Shown one piece after another: positions 1 to 6,141 of a DNA stretch of 25,589 bases. Below the pieces are notes generated by a model. The model was given only the letters and a program-made list of their open reading frames with translations, did no database searches and was not told where the DNA came from. The number at the start of each line of letters is the position of its first letter. The first letter of the stretch is position 1. A program made the position numbers and the translations under genes. This DNA is from Paracoccaceae bacterium. GTDB lineage: Bacteria > Pseudomonadota > Alphaproteobacteria > Rhodobacterales > Rhodobacteraceae. The stretch is taken from assembly GCA_007121115.1 (NCBI GenBank), contig SKMI01000091.1, positions 1 to 25,589 on the forward strand, given 5' to 3'.

Positions 1-573
1 GCTTTCGCGATCGGCAGCGCGGGCGCGGGGTTCGGGGCGACCGTGGCCGGGCTGCGCGGTGGGTTGGGCTCGGCCTCGGTGGTGCTGGGCGGGAGCGTGC
101 ACGTCGGTGCGCTGGTGGCGGTGAACGCGCTGGGCGCGGTGACAGTGGGCGACGGGCCGCATTTCTGGGCCGCGCCTTTCGAAATGGGCGCAGAATTCGG
201 CGGGCTCGGCGCGGCAACGCGCTTTCCATCCGCCCTGCCCCCGCGCACCAAGCGGCCTGATGGCGCGACGACCATCGCCATCGTCGCCACCGATGCCGCG
301 CTGGACAAGGCCGGGTGCCAGCGCATGGCCACCGCCGCTCATGACGGCATCGCCCGCGCCATCGTCCCCGCGCACACGCCGCTTGACGGCGACCTGGTGT
401 TCGGAGTGGCCACGGGTCAGGCCGGGGATGGCGCGGCCCCCGACCCGCTGCTGCTGGGCCATGCCGCGGCGCTCTGCCTGTGCCGGGCGATTGCGCGGGG
501 CGTCCACGCGGCGGCGCCCTCGGGCGGGATCGGACCTCCAAGCTGGGCCGAGACATTCGCCGGGCGCACCTGA
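1..573 (+). CDS. P1 family peptidase (DmpA/L-aminopeptidase-D-esterase type), 3' part
   Basis: The reading frame is open from the first base and stops at TGA 571-573, so the 5' end lies outside the window; about 190 residues are visible. The visible part starts with a Gly/Ala-rich stretch (GSAGAGFGAT) followed by GGLGSAS and then HVGALVAVNALG. These match the conserved core of the P1/S58 family (DmpA), whose precursor cuts itself before a Ser/Thr that becomes the N-terminal nucleophile of the beta chain. Here the cleavage is expected between Gly and Ser in GLG|SAS, around base 70-75. Family members are N-terminal nucleophile aminopeptidases acting on D- or L-amino acid amides or beta-peptides; the exact substrate cannot be read from the sequence. 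The gene converges on ptsN. Family assignment is good; the substrate is unknown. Confidence 0.82.
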   Translation, partial: AFAIGSAGAGFGATVAGLRGGLGSASVVLGGSVHVGALVAVNALGAVTVGDGPHFWAAPFEMGAEFGGLGAATRFPSALPPRTKRPDGATTIAIVATDAALDKAGCQRMATAAHDGIARAIVPAHTPLDGDLVFGVATGQAGDGAAPDPLLLGHAAALCLCRAIARGVHAAAPSGGIGPPSWAETFAGRT

Positions 574-615
574 CACGCAAGAACCGGATCGATCCCCCAC
601 ACCCGGCAGGACCGC

Positions 616-635
616 GCCTGTGCGACAGCACAGGC
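616..635. other. Hairpin in convergent intergenic region
   Basis: A perfect 8-bp inverted repeat (GCCTGTGC 616-623 and GCACAGGC 628-635) with a GACA loop lies 43 bases past the peptidase stop codon. It directly precedes the larger stem at 636-686. There is no T-tract on either strand, so it is not a textbook Rho-independent terminator. It may slow transcription arriving from either side. Confidence 0.5.
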
Positions 636-686
636 AGCGCCCTCGGGGCGTGCAGGGTGGGTGGGTGGGTGCGGCCCGAGGGCGCT
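636..686. terminator. Long hairpin with G-quadruplex motif in its loop; likely convergent transcription boundary
   Basis: A 12-bp perfect inverted repeat (AGCGCCCTCGGG 636-647 and CCCGAGGGCGCT 675-686) encloses a 27-base loop. The loop contains GGGTGGGTGGGTGGG at 655-669: four G3 runs joined by single T residues, the most stable class of parallel G-quadruplex. It lies between the plus-strand peptidase and minus-strand ptsN, so it probably marks the end of both transcripts. There is no U-tract, and the terminator role is inferred from position only. Confidence 0.5.
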
Positions 687-709
687 TCAACCCCGCCACA
701 CCAGATAAA

Positions 710-1174
710 TCAGGCCGCCTTCACTCCCGCAACACTGCTCAGCAGCGCGTGCAGGGTCACCGGATCGTTGTTGGCCCGCAGCTTTGCGCAGACGGCGCTG
801 TCGCGCAGCGTGCGCGAGACGTAGGCCAGCGCCTTCAGATGGTCCACACCTGCCTCGCGCGGCGCGAAAAGGGCAAAGACCAGATCGACGGGCGCCTTGT
901 CCACCGACGCATAGTCGCAGGGCTTTTCAAGCTTGATGAACACGCCCAGCACCTCGGTCACGCATTCGATCCGCGCATGGGGCAGCGCCACCCCGTGACC
1001 CACACCGGTGGAGCCGAGGCTCTCGCGTTCCTGCAGACTGTCGAGCGCGACATCCTCGTCGATGCCATAGGCGGCATGCGCCACTTCGGCGAGGGTCCGG
1101 AACAGGCGCTTCTTGCTGGTCGAATGCGTGACCACCCGAATCGATTCGGGTTTCAGCAGACGCGACATATCCAT
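710..1174 (-). CDS. ptsN: PTS IIA-like nitrogen regulatory protein PtsN (EIIA-Ntr)
   Basis: A 154-residue protein of usual EIIA-Ntr length. It carries the phosphate-accepting histidine in GVALPHARIE (His66), preceded by RESLGSTGVGHG as in the PTS EIIA type-2 fold. In the nitrogen-PTS the protein receives phosphate from PtsO/NPr and signals nitrogen, carbon and potassium status by binding partner proteins; it transports nothing itself. The ATG at 1174 is chosen because AGGGAAGG lies just upstream and the protein then begins MDMSRLLKPES, as in relatives; a second ATG two codons later (1168) is possible. It is the last gene of the lptCAB-rpoN-hpf-ptsN run, 61 bases after hpf, with a palindrome in between. 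Confidence 0.95.
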   Translation of the reverse strand: MDMSRLLKPESIRVVTHSTSKKRLFRTLAEVAHAAYGIDEDVALDSLQERESLGSTGVGHGVALPHARIECVTEVLGVFIKLEKPCDYASVDKAPVDLVFALFAPREAGVDHLKALAYVSRTLRDSAVCAKLRANNDPVTLHALLSSVAGVKAA

Positions 1175-1203
1175 GAAAGCCTTCCCTCTCGGGTTGCCCG
1201 GAA

Positions 1204-1221
1204 CGGCCCTTGCAAGGGCCG
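1204..1221. other. 18-base perfect palindrome between hpf and ptsN
   Basis: CGGCCCTTGCAAGGGCCG is perfectly self-complementary and can form a 7-bp hairpin with a TGCA loop in the RNA. It lies 14 bases past the hpf stop and 29 bases before the ptsN start, within the operon. No T-tract follows. It could be an attenuator or RNA-processing site that sets the hpf:ptsN ratio, or a site for a dimeric protein. The role is inference. Confidence 0.45.
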
Positions 1222-1235
1222 CGCGGGACCGTGGG

Positions 1236-1805
1236 TCACTGCTGCGGATCGATCCAGCCGATGTTGCCGTCATCCCGGCGATAGACGACATTCAGCCCGC
1301 CATGCCGTTCGTTGCGGAACACCAGCACCGGCGTTTCGGACAGTTCCATCTGCATCACTGCCTCCCCGGCTGACAACGCGGGTATCCGCGTTTCCATCTC
1401 GGCGATGATGACCGGCTGCAGGCTCTCGGGCTCTGCATCCTCGCCATCCGCTTCCGGGGCGAGGATATACTGCGGCGCTCCGGCGAATTCAACCGGGGCG
1501 CTGCGCTGGCGGTGATGATCCTTGAGCCGACGCTTGTAACGGCGCAACTGCTTGTCCATCTTGTCGAGGCACTTGTCAAAGGCGGCATAGATCTCGACGG
1601 CATGCGCTTTTGCCTGCGCGGTCAATCCGGTGGAAAGGTGCACCGTGGATTCGCAGACGAATTCATGCGCGTTGCGGGAAAAGACGACCAGGGCATCGGT
1701 GGGGCGCTGGGCGTATTTTTCCAGCATTTCGCCCATCTCGGTCTTGACATGCGTCTGCAGTGCCTCGCCCACGTCAATCTGTTTGCCGCTGATCTGATAC
1801 CGCAT
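1236..1805 (-). CDS. hpf: Ribosome hibernation-promoting factor, long form (HPF)
   Basis: A 189-residue protein. Residues 1 to about 100 are the HPF/YfiA domain (MRYQISGKQIDVGEAL at the N-terminus, basic RRYKRRLKDHHR near residue 90), which binds the 30S decoding centre. After an acidic linker, residues about 130-189 are the long-form C-terminal domain, ending in VVYRRDDGNIGWIDPQQ. Long HPF alone makes 100S ribosome dimers in stationary phase. The start at 1805 is set by AAGGAAAGG seven to fifteen bases upstream. The first 32 bases overlap the end of rpoN, so hpf translation is probably coupled to rpoN. Position directly after rpoN and before ptsN is conserved across Proteobacteria. Confidence 0.95.
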   Translation of the reverse strand: MRYQISGKQIDVGEALQTHVKTEMGEMLEKYAQRPTDALVVFSRNAHEFVCESTVHLSTGLTAQAKAHAVEIYAAFDKCLDKMDKQLRRYKRRLKDHHRQRSAPVEFAGAPQYILAPEADGEDAEPESLQPVIIAEMETRIPALSAGEAVMQMELSETPVLVFRNERHGGLNVVYRRDDGNIGWIDPQQ

Positions 1806-3177
1806 GGGCCTTTCCTTTCTGAGATGTGGCTTCGGCCTTGCCGATATCCGACAAACCCTTGCCACCGTTGGTCATTCTTTGCGTCCAGTTGCGCTGGAAC
1901 CGCGCCCCGGACGCGATTGCCCGGCGCTCGGACGATCCCGGAATGCGCATCGCGTCCCGGTATTTGGCGACAGTTCGCCGGGCGATGTCAACGCCCTCGT
2001 CGGCGAGGCGCTGCGCAATCGCCGTATCCGAGAGCGGTTTCGTCGCCGCTTCATCGGCGATCAGCCGCGCGATCCGGCGGCGCACCACAGTTGCCGCGGG
2101 TCCGGACTGGCCCTCGGTGCCGGGCGCCGGGGTCGAGAACAGGGCCGCCAGCGGCCAGATCACGCCGTTCGCGGCCAGGGTCTTGTCCTGGATGGCGCGC
2201 CCGACCGTGGACGGGTGCAGGTCCAGTTCGGCCGCCAGCGCCTGCCGGGTCAAAGGCCGCAGATGATCCGGCCCGTCGGTGAAAAAGCGGTGTTGATGTT
2301 CGATCAACGCCTCGGCGATGCGCGACAGGGTGGTGCGGCGAAAGTTCATGGCCGCGATCAGCGCCTCGGCGCGGGCCAGGTGCTCGGGCGCAAAGCCCTC
2401 GGCCCGGGCGCGCCTTGCGAGCGCCGGATCGAGCGACAGTTGCGGCAGGCGGTCGCGCGGCACCTCGGCCACGAGCGCACGGCCGGGCCGGGTCGTGATC
2501 AGGATATCGGGCGGCGCGCTCTCGACCGGCGCGTCATCGGCATCGATCGGGCGGGGTTTCAAGCGGCGCACCATGTCGGCGCGTTCTGCGGCCGTCGCGC
2601 GGTCGGTGCCCATCGCCGATGCGGCCTCGGCCAGCGCGCTGCGCGCCAGCATCGGCAGGGCGGCGACCGTTGCCGCGGCAGCGACCGGGTCAAGACCCAT
2701 GTCACGCAACTGCAACGCCAGACATTCGGGCAGTGACCGCGCGCCGATCCCGGGCGGATCGCATCGCTGCACGGCATCCAGCGCCGCCTGTACCTGTGCG
2801 GGCGGGATCCCCGCGGCCGCGTAGCGTTCATCGATGTCGGCGGCAAGATAGCCGTCCGGGCCCAGTTCCCCCAGCAGCGCCACTGCAATCCGGCGCACGG
2901 ACGCATCAAGGCCCATGCGCGCGATCTGGACCTGGAGCGCTTCCAGAACCGACACCTCGGGCGCGCGCAGGTCCGACACGGGCATCTCGCCGTGCGACGC
3001 CGCTACTTCGGGAAACACACAGCGCAGGAACGGGTTGACGCTCACCTCCTTGCGGAGTTCGTCGGCCAGATCGGCCGCCCCGAGGCGGAGAAGCCGCAGC
3101 CCCTCGCGCAGGCCCGGAGCCAGCGTCGTCGATCCCCGGACACGCAATTCCAGCCCGGGACGCGCGCTGCCGCTCAT
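1774..3177 (-). CDS. rpoN: RNA polymerase sigma-54 factor RpoN
   Basis: A 467-residue sigma-54. Region I (about 9-52) keeps the spacing of the family but has no glutamine; the usual Q-rich LQLRLSQQL-type start is replaced by LELRVRGSTTLAPGL. The core-binding domain follows (about 85-280), then the helix-turn-helix (LTRQALAAELDLHPSTVGRA) and the RpoN box ARRTVAKYRDAM near residues 400-411, which reads the -24 promoter element. Most relatives end about 20-25 residues after the box; this one runs 57 residues further and overlaps the hpf ribosome-binding site and start. It starts 9 bases after the lptB stop, so it is cotranscribed with the LPS export genes. Sigma-54 needs AAA+ activators such as NtrC. 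Identity is certain; full dependence on activators is open given region I. Confidence 0.93.
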   Translation of the reverse strand: MSGSARPGLELRVRGSTTLAPGLREGLRLLRLGAADLADELRKEVSVNPFLRCVFPEVAASHGEMPVSDLRAPEVSVLEALQVQIARMGLDASVRRIAVALLGELGPDGYLAADIDERYAAAGIPPAQVQAALDAVQRCDPPGIGARSLPECLALQLRDMGLDPVAAAATVAALPMLARSALAEAASAMGTDRATAAERADMVRRLKPRPIDADDAPVESAPPDILITTRPGRALVAEVPRDRLPQLSLDPALARRARAEGFAPEHLARAEALIAAMNFRRTTLSRIAEALIEHQHRFFTDGPDHLRPLTRQALAAELDLHPSTVGRAIQDKTLAANGVIWPLAALFSTPAPGTEGQSGPAATVVRRRIARLIADEAATKPLSDTAIAQRLADEGVDIARRTVAKYRDAMRIPGSSERRAIASGARFQRNWTQRMTNGGKGLSDIGKAEATSQKGKAHAVSDQRQTD

Positions 3178-3186
3178 GGACGCCCC

Positions 3187-3945
3187 TCAGGACATGGTGA
3201 AGCGATCTCCCAGATAGACCCGGCGCACATCGGCATTTTGCACAACCTCGGCGGGTGTTCCGCTCATCAGAACGACCCCGTCGTGCAGGATATAGGCCCT
3301 GTCCACGATCTCAAGCGTTTCGCGCACGTTGTGGTCGGTGATCAACACGCCGATGCCGCGGGTCCGCAGATCGGCGACCAGTTCGCGGATCTCGCCCACG
3401 GCGATGGGGTCGACTCCGGCGAAGGGTTCGTCCAGCAGCACGTATTTCGGGTCCGAGGCGAGACAGCGCGCGATTTCCGCCCGCCGCCGCTCGCCCCCGG
3501 AAAGCGCCAGCGCGGGGGCATCGCGCAGATGCGCGATGGAGAATTCGTTGAGCAGTTCCTCAAGCCGGTCGCGCCGCCGGAACCGGTCCGAATGGGTCAG
3601 TTCCAGAATCGCCATGATGTTGTCGGCCACGCTGAGGCCGCGAAAGATCGACATTTCCTGCGGCAGATAGCCGATGCCCAGACGCGACCGGCGATACATG
3701 GGCAGGCCGGTGGCATCCGCGCCGTCGATGCTGACGGTGCCGCCCTCGTGGCTGACCAGCCCGGCGATGCAGTAGAAACACGTCGTCTTGCCGCAGCCGT
3801 TGGGGCCCAGAAGCGCCACCACCTCGCCCCGGCCCAGGCTGAGCGAGAAGTCGCGGATCACCACCCGGCGCTTGTAGCTCTTCTTCAGCCCTTGCACCCG
3901 CAGCCCAACGCCCACCTGCTGTGTCTGCACGCCGGTTCCATCCAT
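3187..3945 (-). CDS. lptB: LPS export ABC transporter ATP-binding protein LptB
   Basis: A 252-residue ABC ATPase with all signature motifs: Walker A GPNGCGKTT at residues 47-55, Q-loop in YLPQEMSIF, the ABC signature LSGGERRRAEIAR, Walker B YVLLDEPFAGVDP, and the switch histidine in ITDHNVRETL. YLPQEMSIFRGL and DEPFAGVDPIAVGEI are typical of LptB rather than other ABC ATPases. It powers LptFG in the inner membrane to extract LPS and push it along the LptC-LptA bridge to LptDE. The start codon lies 5 bases after the lptA stop. The N-terminus is about 12 residues longer than in E. coli, and no later Met offers a better start. Confidence 0.96.
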   Translation of the reverse strand: MDGTGVQTQQVGVGLRVQGLKKSYKRRVVIRDFSLSLGRGEVVALLGPNGCGKTTCFYCIAGLVSHEGGTVSIDGADATGLPMYRRSRLGIGYLPQEMSIFRGLSVADNIMAILELTHSDRFRRRDRLEELLNEFSIAHLRDAPALALSGGERRRAEIARCLASDPKYVLLDEPFAGVDPIAVGEIRELVADLRTRGIGVLITDHNVRETLEIVDRAYILHDGVVLMSGTPAEVVQNADVRRVYLGDRFTMS

Positions 3946-3950
3946 GGCGA

Positions 3951-4466
3951 TCAGCGCCCGGGCTGGAGCAGGGTGCGCACGCGGCCTTCCATGGTGCCCT
4001 GACCGGTGTTCAGGTTGACCTCCAGCCGATCCCCCGAAACGATGCTGGCGCCCTGGGTCAGCAACACATCGCCGGTCATGACCACCAGCCCCTCGGGCAC
4101 GCGGTATTCGGCGTCCTGCGCCTCGGCGGCCTCGTCGTCGGTGACCAGCGTCACCCCGCCCGAGGCCACGAGCCGCGAGATGCGCTGCCCGCTGTTCCCG
4201 TCGCCGCCTGCAAACACGATGCGGATGGTCTCGGCCGACAGGCGCAGCCCGCCTTGCGCGATCATGGCGTTTCCGGAAAACACGGTCTCGCCGCTGGCCT
4301 GGTCGACGCTCAGACGATCGGCGGTCATCTCAACCGGGGCGTCGGTATCGAAGCGCGCCCCGCCCAGGGCGAAGCTGGTTCCCTGTGCCTGCGCCACATC
4401 CGGCATAAGCAGCGCACCGCACAGCAGCACGGCCAGCAATGGTATGCGCGACGGTTTCCGCAGCAT
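3951..4466 (-). CDS. lptA: LPS transport periplasmic protein LptA (OstA-like)
   Basis: A 171-residue secreted protein. The signal peptide is MLRKPSRIPLLAVLLCGALL followed by MPDVAQAQG with cleavage expected at AQA|QG. The OstA/LptA beta-jellyroll follows: paired DxLSVDQASGETVFSGNA and GRVRTLL-type strands. It forms the periplasmic bridge carrying LPS from LptC to the outer-membrane LptDE complex. The start at 4466 is preferred because AAGGAG lies 9 bases upstream; an in-frame GTG at 4484, overlapping the lptC stop as GTGA, would add six residues ahead of the signal peptide and contains that Shine-Dalgarno within its first codons. It lies between lptC and lptB. Confidence 0.92.
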   Translation of the reverse strand: MLRKPSRIPLLAVLLCGALLMPDVAQAQGTSFALGGARFDTDAPVEMTADRLSVDQASGETVFSGNAMIAQGGLRLSAETIRIVFAGGDGNSGQRISRLVASGGVTLVTDDEAAEAQDAEYRVPEGLVVMTGDVLLTQGASIVSGDRLEVNLNTGQGTMEGRVRTLLQPGR

Positions 4467-4475
4467 GGGCGTTGG

Positions 4476-4481
4476 CTCCTT
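4476..4481 (-). promoter_or_regulatory. Ribosome-binding site that sets the lptA start
   Basis: AAGGAG, read on the minus strand, lies 9 bases before ATG 4466 and overlaps the last codon region of lptC. It favours ATG 4466 over the upstream GTG 4484 and implies coupling of lptA to lptC translation. Confidence 0.6.
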
Positions 4482-5092
4482 CACTCCCGGACGCTGTATA
4501 TCAGCTTTACCGCGCCCCTGAACACAAGAACATAGGTTTCGGCCCCGTCTTCGGCCCCGTCCTTGGCCGCGCGCAGGGTCATCGTATCGGCGCGCAAATC
4601 GCCTGCAGGGGCCCGGCCCCGCACATCGCCGATCCCGTGCAGGACCGTGCGGTCAAGCGCTGCGGTCATGCGGTCCATCCGCAGCTCATACGCCCCGTCC
4701 GAGGAAAAGGTGACATCGCCTTCCATGCTCAGCAAATTGTTCGGCTGGTCCAGAACCCCGCTGCGCGCGGCGAATTCGGCCATCTGCCCGGCATCGCTGC
4801 GCAGCGTGCCCAGCACGCCGGAGAGGTCCAGCCGCAGGCCACGGTCCGGATCGGCGCGGGCGGTTTCGGCGCGCACGGTCAGCGCCGCGCCATCATCAAG
4901 CACCCCGGCAAAACGCGCATCGGTGATCCGCGGCTCGCGCACCAGCGCCTCGATGTCCACGGTCGCCATCTCGACCGCGCGCTCGGGGTCGATGCTGCGC
5001 GAGATCAGGAACACCGTGGACATCAGCACCAGCGCACCGAGGGGGAGTGCCACCTTCAATACGGCAACAACGCGGGAATGGCGGTCCGCCAT
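4481..5092 (-). CDS. lptC: LPS export system protein LptC
   Basis: A 203-residue bitopic membrane protein. A single N-terminal transmembrane segment (about residues 9-30, VVAVLKVALPLGALVLMSTV) anchors it in the inner membrane, and the rest is a periplasmic LptC/jellyroll domain with repeated beta-strand patterns ending FRGAVKLIYSVRE. It receives LPS from LptB2FG and hands it to LptA. Sequence identity among LptC proteins is low, so the call rests on topology, length, and position directly before lptA and lptB. It begins 24 bases after the rnd stop, without a strong ribosome-binding site. Confidence 0.9.
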   Translation of the reverse strand: MADRHSRVVAVLKVALPLGALVLMSTVFLISRSIDPERAVEMATVDIEALVREPRITDARFAGVLDDGAALTVRAETARADPDRGLRLDLSGVLGTLRSDAGQMAEFAARSGVLDQPNNLLSMEGDVTFSSDGAYELRMDRMTAALDRTVLHGIGDVRGRAPAGDLRADTMTLRAAKDGAEDGAETYVLVFRGAVKLIYSVRE

Positions 5093-5116
5093 GAACGGGT
5101 CCAGGTTGCGAAACGG

Positions 5117-5728
5117 TCAATGCGCGAAGATATCCGTTTCCGGCCAGCCCGCAAGATCGAGCGCAGCCCGCGTCGGCAGGAAGGCGAAACAGGCCTGCGC
5201 GAGTGCTGCGCGTTCCTCGCGTTCCAGCATCGCATCCAGCGCTTCGCGCAACCGGTGCAGGTGGAGCACGTCCGAGGCGGCATACTCCTGCTGCGCGGGG
5301 CTCAACGTCTCCGCCCCCCAATCCGAGCTTTGCTGCTGCTTGGAGACATCCACACCCAGCAGTTCCGACAGCAGATGCTTCAACCCGTGCCGGTCGGTAT
5401 AGGTCCGCACCAGCTTCGAGGCGATCTTGGTGCAATAAACCGGCGCTGTAACCACGCCAAAGGCATGGGCCAGCGCGGCAATGTCGAAGCGGCCGAAGTG
5501 AAACAGCTTCAGCACCTTCGGGTCGGCCAGCATCCGCACCAGATTGGGCGCCATGGTCTGCCCCTGCGCGATCTGGACCAGATGCGCCTGCCCGTCCCCA
5601 CCCGAAAGCTGCACCACGCAGAGCCGGTCGCGGATGGGGTTCAAGCCCATGGTCTCGCAATCGATGGCCACCACCGGGCCCAGGTCCAGCCCGTCGGGCA
5701 AGTCGTGCTGATGCAGATGGATGCTCAT
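5117..5728 (-). CDS. rnd: Ribonuclease D-like 3'-5' exonuclease, catalytic domain only
   Basis: A 203-residue DEDDy exonuclease. The catalytic residues are visible: Asp23 and Glu25 in IDCETMGL, Asp82 in HFGRFDIAAL, and Tyr149/Asp153 in EYAASDVL. RNase D trims the 3' ends of tRNA precursors and other small RNAs. The E. coli enzyme is about 375 residues with HRDC domains; this one ends after the exonuclease fold, the short form common in Alphaproteobacteria. AAGGA seven bases before ATG 5728 supports the start. It is the first gene of the block leading into lptCAB-rpoN-hpf-ptsN; no convincing promoter was found in the upstream gap. Confidence 0.92.
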   Translation of the reverse strand: MSIHLHQHDLPDGLDLGPVVAIDCETMGLNPIRDRLCVVQLSGGDGQAHLVQIAQGQTMAPNLVRMLADPKVLKLFHFGRFDIAALAHAFGVVTAPVYCTKIASKLVRTYTDRHGLKHLLSELLGVDVSKQQQSSDWGAETLSPAQQEYAASDVLHLHRLREALDAMLEREERAALAQACFAFLPTRAALDLAGWPETDIFAH

Positions 5729-6141
5729 GGCGGGTCCTTCGGGTCGGCCGGGCTGATCACGGGGACGGGGATCGCCACCAAGCCTGTTTTCAACGACGCC
5801 GCCTCAAACCGCCATCAGGCAGGGAATCGGCGCGCGCAGGCGCGATACTGTCCCGCAGAACCCGCCAATGTCCAGCACGGGCGCCTTGACCCACTGTGGA
5901 TTGCCTCCGCAAGCACTCGCCCCGGCAGGACGCGATCACCACGCTCCGCAGTGAGCTTGATTTCTGCCCGAACCGCGCGCGCAGGGTGCGGCGCGCTGTT
6001 GGGGAAGTATCCTTGCGGCACCGGCAGTGCCTTATCTGCGGGTCGAACTATCCGGACCCAGCACAGCACCGATTGTCGCCCGATTTGCCAGGACCCGGGC
6101 AAGCCGATAAGGAAAGGCTGATGGGAAAAGGGGATGACCTT
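5729..6141. other. 413-base divergent intergenic region without a recognised gene
   Basis: It lies between rnd (minus) and the mechanosensitive channel (plus), so it must hold promoters for both directions. I see no convincing -35/-10 pair in either direction and no tRNA or known small RNA. The only open frames are GC-rich and unlike any family: 95 codons on the minus strand, and a leftward extension of the channel frame. A short hairpin (GGCAC CGGCA GTGCC) sits near 6017-6031. A small non-coding RNA cannot be ruled out by eye. Confidence 0.5.

Noticed and set aside
1804..2736. 310-codon open frame opposite rpoN
   Set aside because: Arg/Gly/Gln-rich antisense frame produced by GC bias; rpoN explains the region.
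5815..6102. 95-codon minus-strand frame in the rnd-channel gap
   Set aside because: No recognisable family, no good ribosome-binding site, and composition of a random GC-rich frame.
5896..6120. Leftward extension of the channel gene frame
   Set aside because: The added residues precede a clear signal peptide and have no hydrophobic or conserved features; two good ribosome-binding sites lie further right.
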